From Actinomycetota bacterium (GTDB lineage Bacteria > Actinomycetota > Thermoleophilia > Gaiellales > Gaiellaceae), in the NCBI GenBank assembly GCA_013698195.1, contig JACCVK010000017.1, positions 1 to 8,980 of the forward strand: DNA of 8,980 nt, in the 5' to 3' direction. Both the position numbers and the translations under genes were made by a program. The notes under the pieces are model-generated. The model saw only the letters and a program-made list of their open reading frames with translations, did not search any database and was not told the DNA's origin. Shown in pieces: positions 7,650 through 8,980 of the stretch (the first letter of the stretch is position 1; each line of letters starts with the position of its first letter).

Positions 7650-8470
7650 GCCCTTGGCTCGATTCTCCAGCTCGGCGTACATCCGTGACATCTGACTCCG
7701 CCCAGGGAGCGGCAGAGGGAGCGGCAGACGGAGCGGCCCCGACGCACGTAGACACGGCGCGCCCTCATGTAGACCCTGCGCGTCCTGGGGTTCCACGGTC
7801 GGTGGCGATCATCATGGACGGCAGCGGACGCTGGGCGTCGGCGCGAGGAGTGAGCGTTGCAGAGGGCCATCGCGAGGGCGCGCGGGCCTTACGGAGGACG
7901 GTCGAGGCCGCGATCGACCTCGGCGTCCGCTCACTCGCCGTCTACGCCTTCTCGACCGAGAACTGGGCGCGCCCGCCCGACGAAGTCGAGTCGCTGCTCG
8001 AGCTGCTCGACGAGACCATCGCCCGCGAGCTGCCGGATCTCGCCCGCCAGGGAGTACGCACGCGCTTCGTCGGCCGCCGCGATCGAATTCCGGAGCACCT
8101 GCAACAGAAGATGGCGACGCTCGAGGAGGAGACTGCGGCCAACGAGCGGCTACTACTCTGGATCGCGTTCGACTACGGCAGCCGCGCTGAGCTCGTCGAG
8201 GCAGTGCGGCAGCTCGTCGCAGACGGGGTGGAACCACAAGACGTGTCGGAGGCTGCCATCGCCCAACGGCTCTACGCGCCCGAGCTGCCTGATCCGGATC
8301 TCGTGATCCGCACGTCCGGCGAGCGGCGCATCTCGAACTTCCTCCTCTGGCAGTCGGCGTACTCGGAGTTCGTCTTCGTCGACACCCTCTGGCCCGACTT
8401 CGACGCGGGCCAGCTGGAGACGGCCCTCGACGAGTACGCACTGCGGCAACGGCGATTCGGTGCTCGCTAA
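7646..8470 (+). CDS. uppS: Isoprenyl transferase (undecaprenyl diphosphate synthase family)
   Basis: 274 residues if started at TTG 7646, which overlaps the frr stop (TTGA); GTG 7685 (residue 14) is a good alternative. The first about 50 residues are disordered and made of tandem repeats. The cis-prenyltransferase domain follows: VAIIMDGSGRWASARG (residues 53-68, catalytic Asp58), EGHREGARALR, LAVYAFSTENWARPPDEV, LLWIAFDYGSRAELVEAV, DPDLVIRTSGERRISNFLLWQSAYSEFVF and LWPDFD. The family condenses isopentenyl-PP onto an allylic diphosphate to make the long cis-polyprenyl carrier for peptidoglycan and other glycans. Chain length is not readable here. Two near-invariant positions differ: Asn in DGNGRW is Ser60, and the His usually just before VAIIMDG is Ser52. 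The protein ends naturally (ALRQRRFGAR), so the adjacent palindromic element has not truncated it. Order frr-uppS-cdsA is standard. Confidence 0.95.
   Translation: MSPWLDSPARRTSVTSDSAQGAAEGAADGAAPTHVDTARPHVDPARPGVPRSVAIIMDGSGRWASARGVSVAEGHREGARALRRTVEAAIDLGVRSLAVYAFSTENWARPPDEVESLLELLDETIARELPDLARQGVRTRFVGRRDRIPEHLQQKMATLEEETAANERLLLWIAFDYGSRAELVEAVRQLVADGVEPQDVSEAAIAQRLYAPELPDPDLVIRTSGERRISNFLLWQSAYSEFVFVDTLWPDFDAGQLETALDEYALRQRRFGAR
7704..7739 (+). repeat. 12 bp tandem repeat, three copies, in the uppS 5' region
   Basis: AGGGAGCGGCAG occurs at 7704-7715 and again exactly at 7716-7727. A diverged third copy, ACGGAGCGGCCC, is at 7728-7739. In the uppS frame it encodes GAAE-GAAD-GAA, so it keeps the reading frame and lengthens a disordered N-terminus. 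Confidence 0.8.
7745..7786 (+). repeat. 21 bp tandem duplication in the uppS 5' region
   Basis: Bases 7745-7765 and 7766-7786 are diverged direct copies encoding HVDTARP and HVDPARP. They lie 5 bases after the 12 bp repeat and also preserve frame. Substitutions between copies are partly at third positions, suggesting the duplication is not very recent. Confidence 0.75.
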
Positions 8471-8632
8471 GAACTCGAATCACAATGACGCTCGTCGGCC
8501 GGGGCGCGCTGCGCGAGTGCGAGGCGAGGACGCAGGGAGCGCCCATATGACACATATGGGCGCGACCGAGGACGACGCAGCGTGCCGCGCAGCGTGTTCC
8601 GGCGACACCCCGCTTCATTGTGATTCGAGTTC
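8471..8632. mobile_element. Nested palindromic intergenic element with 18-19 bp terminal inverted repeats (MITE-like or hairpin RNA)
   Basis: Terminal repeats: AGAACTCGAATCACAATGA at 8470-8488 and its exact reverse complement at 8615-8633. Inside, CGCTGCGCG (8507-8515) pairs with CGCGCAGCG (8586-8594). At the centre GCGCCCATATG (8539-8549), a 3-base ACA spacer and CATATGGGCGC (8553-8563) form a perfect palindrome. All three nests share a centre at 8551 within about half a base. TAA precedes (8468-8470) and follows (8633-8635) the 18 bp repeats, resembling a 3-base target duplication. The arms between the paired blocks diverge. There is no room for a transposase; a non-autonomous miniature element moved in trans is one reading. 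The other is a large hairpin regulating the uppS-cdsA junction. Known families cannot be assigned without a search. Confidence 0.7.
8576..8596 (+). repeat. Short direct repeat CGCAGCGTG within the palindromic element
   Basis: CGCAGCGTG occurs at 8576-8584 and 8588-8596, a period of 12, in the right arm only. It partly explains why the two arms differ in the middle region. Confidence 0.5.
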
Positions 8633-8659
8633 TAAGCCGGTGAGAAAGTTCAGCCCTCT

Positions 8660-8980
8660 ATGAGCCCGTTCTGGTCGCGGATGGCGGTCGTCGCGATCCT
8701 GCTCCCTCTCGTCATCGGCGTCGTCTACCTCGGAGGCTGGTGGCTCTTCGGTCTGGCGGTTGCCGGAGGATTCATCGCGCTGCACGAGCTCTACGGGATC
8801 GCACGCCCGGCGCGCCCGCTACTGCTCGCGGGCTACATCGGGTTCGTGCTCGCACTCCTGGGCGAGGAGCTCGGCGGCGTCCCGTGGCTCCTCGGCGGCA
8901 TCCTCAGCACGCTCCTGCTCTCGTTTCTCTTTTTCGGTCTCTCGCACGAGCGACCCTCGGCAACAGCTGCCTTCGGCGTG
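8660..8980 (+). CDS. cdsA: Phosphatidate cytidylyltransferase, N-terminal part (3' end outside window)
   Basis: An open frame of 107 codons from ATG 8660 to the window edge, without a stop. It begins MSPFWSRMAVVAILLPLVIGVVYLGGWWLFGLAVAGGF and continues IALHELYGIARPARP, then more hydrophobic segments (about residues 54-68 and 76-94). The pattern 'R.......PlvigvvylGgWwlf......gfialhEly.i' is the usual start of CdsA. CdsA is the multi-pass membrane enzyme that makes CDP-diacylglycerol from phosphatidate and CTP for phospholipid synthesis. The diagnostic C-terminal signature lies outside the window. The assignment therefore rests on this N-terminal pattern plus the standard uppS-cdsA order. The upstream AGAAAG (8643-8648) is a weak and distant ribosome binding site. 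A palindromic element separates it from uppS, which is unusual for a pair that is normally tightly packed. Confidence 0.85.
   Translation, partial: MSPFWSRMAVVAILLPLVIGVVYLGGWWLFGLAVAGGFIALHELYGIARPARPLLLAGYIGFVLALLGEELGGVPWLLGGILSTLLLSFLFFGLSHERPSATAAFGV

Noticed and set aside
7812..8618. 268-codon minus-strand frame opposite uppS and the palindromic element
   Set aside because: Low-complexity Arg-rich product, no motif, fully antisense to uppS.
8470..8633. CRISPR array, tRNA or attachment site as explanation of the repeat structure
   Set aside because: There are only two outer repeats and they are inverted rather than direct, no cloverleaf can be drawn, and no integrase gene is near.
8460..8663. 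A 67-codon frame from GTG 8460 that overlaps the uppS end and stops in an ATGA overlap with cdsA, spanning the whole palindromic element
   Set aside because: The coupling-like overlaps are attractive, but the peptide is low in recognisable features, follows the symmetry of the inverted repeats, and a stop-free frame of this length is common at this GC content.

Overview
The window is a gene-dense, high-GC segment with every gene on the plus strand. It is almost certainly from an actinobacterial chromosome. The evidence is SepF and a DivIVA-type protein side by side, many GTG/TTG starts, strong GC bias at third codon positions, and several 4-base stop/start overlaps. I lean towards the class Thermoleophilia (Gaiellales/Solirubrobacterales-like) from gene order and protein character, but that is inference and cannot be proved without a search.

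Layout. (1) Bases 2-565: the 3' end of a CCA tRNA nucleotidyltransferase/poly(A) polymerase-type gene, cut by the window edge. (2) Bases 562-2562: a division and envelope block, yggS (PLP homeostasis), sepF (FtsZ anchor), yggT (small membrane protein) and a DivIVA-like coiled-coil gene. (3) Bases 2661-4501: a DksA/TraR-type zinc-finger protein, lspA (signal peptidase II) and an RluA/RluD-family pseudouridine synthase. (4) Bases 4502-4645: a 144-base structured leader that probably carries the promoter of the next block. (5) Bases 4646-8470: rpsB, tsf, pyrH, frr and uppS, the classic translation/UMP kinase/ribosome recycling/undecaprenyl-PP synthase series, packed with overlaps or short gaps. 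(6) Bases 8471-8635: a compact nested palindromic element separating uppS from the next gene. (7) Bases 8660-8980: the start of cdsA, which runs off the right edge.

Together the genes serve growth and division: tRNA maturation, divisome assembly, lipoprotein processing, rRNA modification, ribosomal protein and elongation factor supply, UTP supply, ribosome recycling, and the lipid carrier and CDP-diacylglycerol steps of envelope synthesis.

The coding content is ordinary. The real anomaly is the intergenic element at 8471-8632. It has 18-19 bp perfect terminal inverted repeats, a 9 bp inner inverted pair, and a perfect 11 bp palindrome with a 3-base spacer, all sharing one centre at about 8551. 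It is bracketed by a TAA direct repeat, the left copy of which is the uppS stop codon. It looks like a MITE-like insertion or a large regulatory hairpin. A second non-coding signal is a perfect 11 bp hairpin at 6304-6333, inside the first codons of pyrH just after tsf. Several family-invariant motifs are also altered: EF-Ts TDFV to TEPV, UppS MDGNGRW to MDGSGRW, and the fourth zinc ligand of the DksA-like protein, Cys to Asp.
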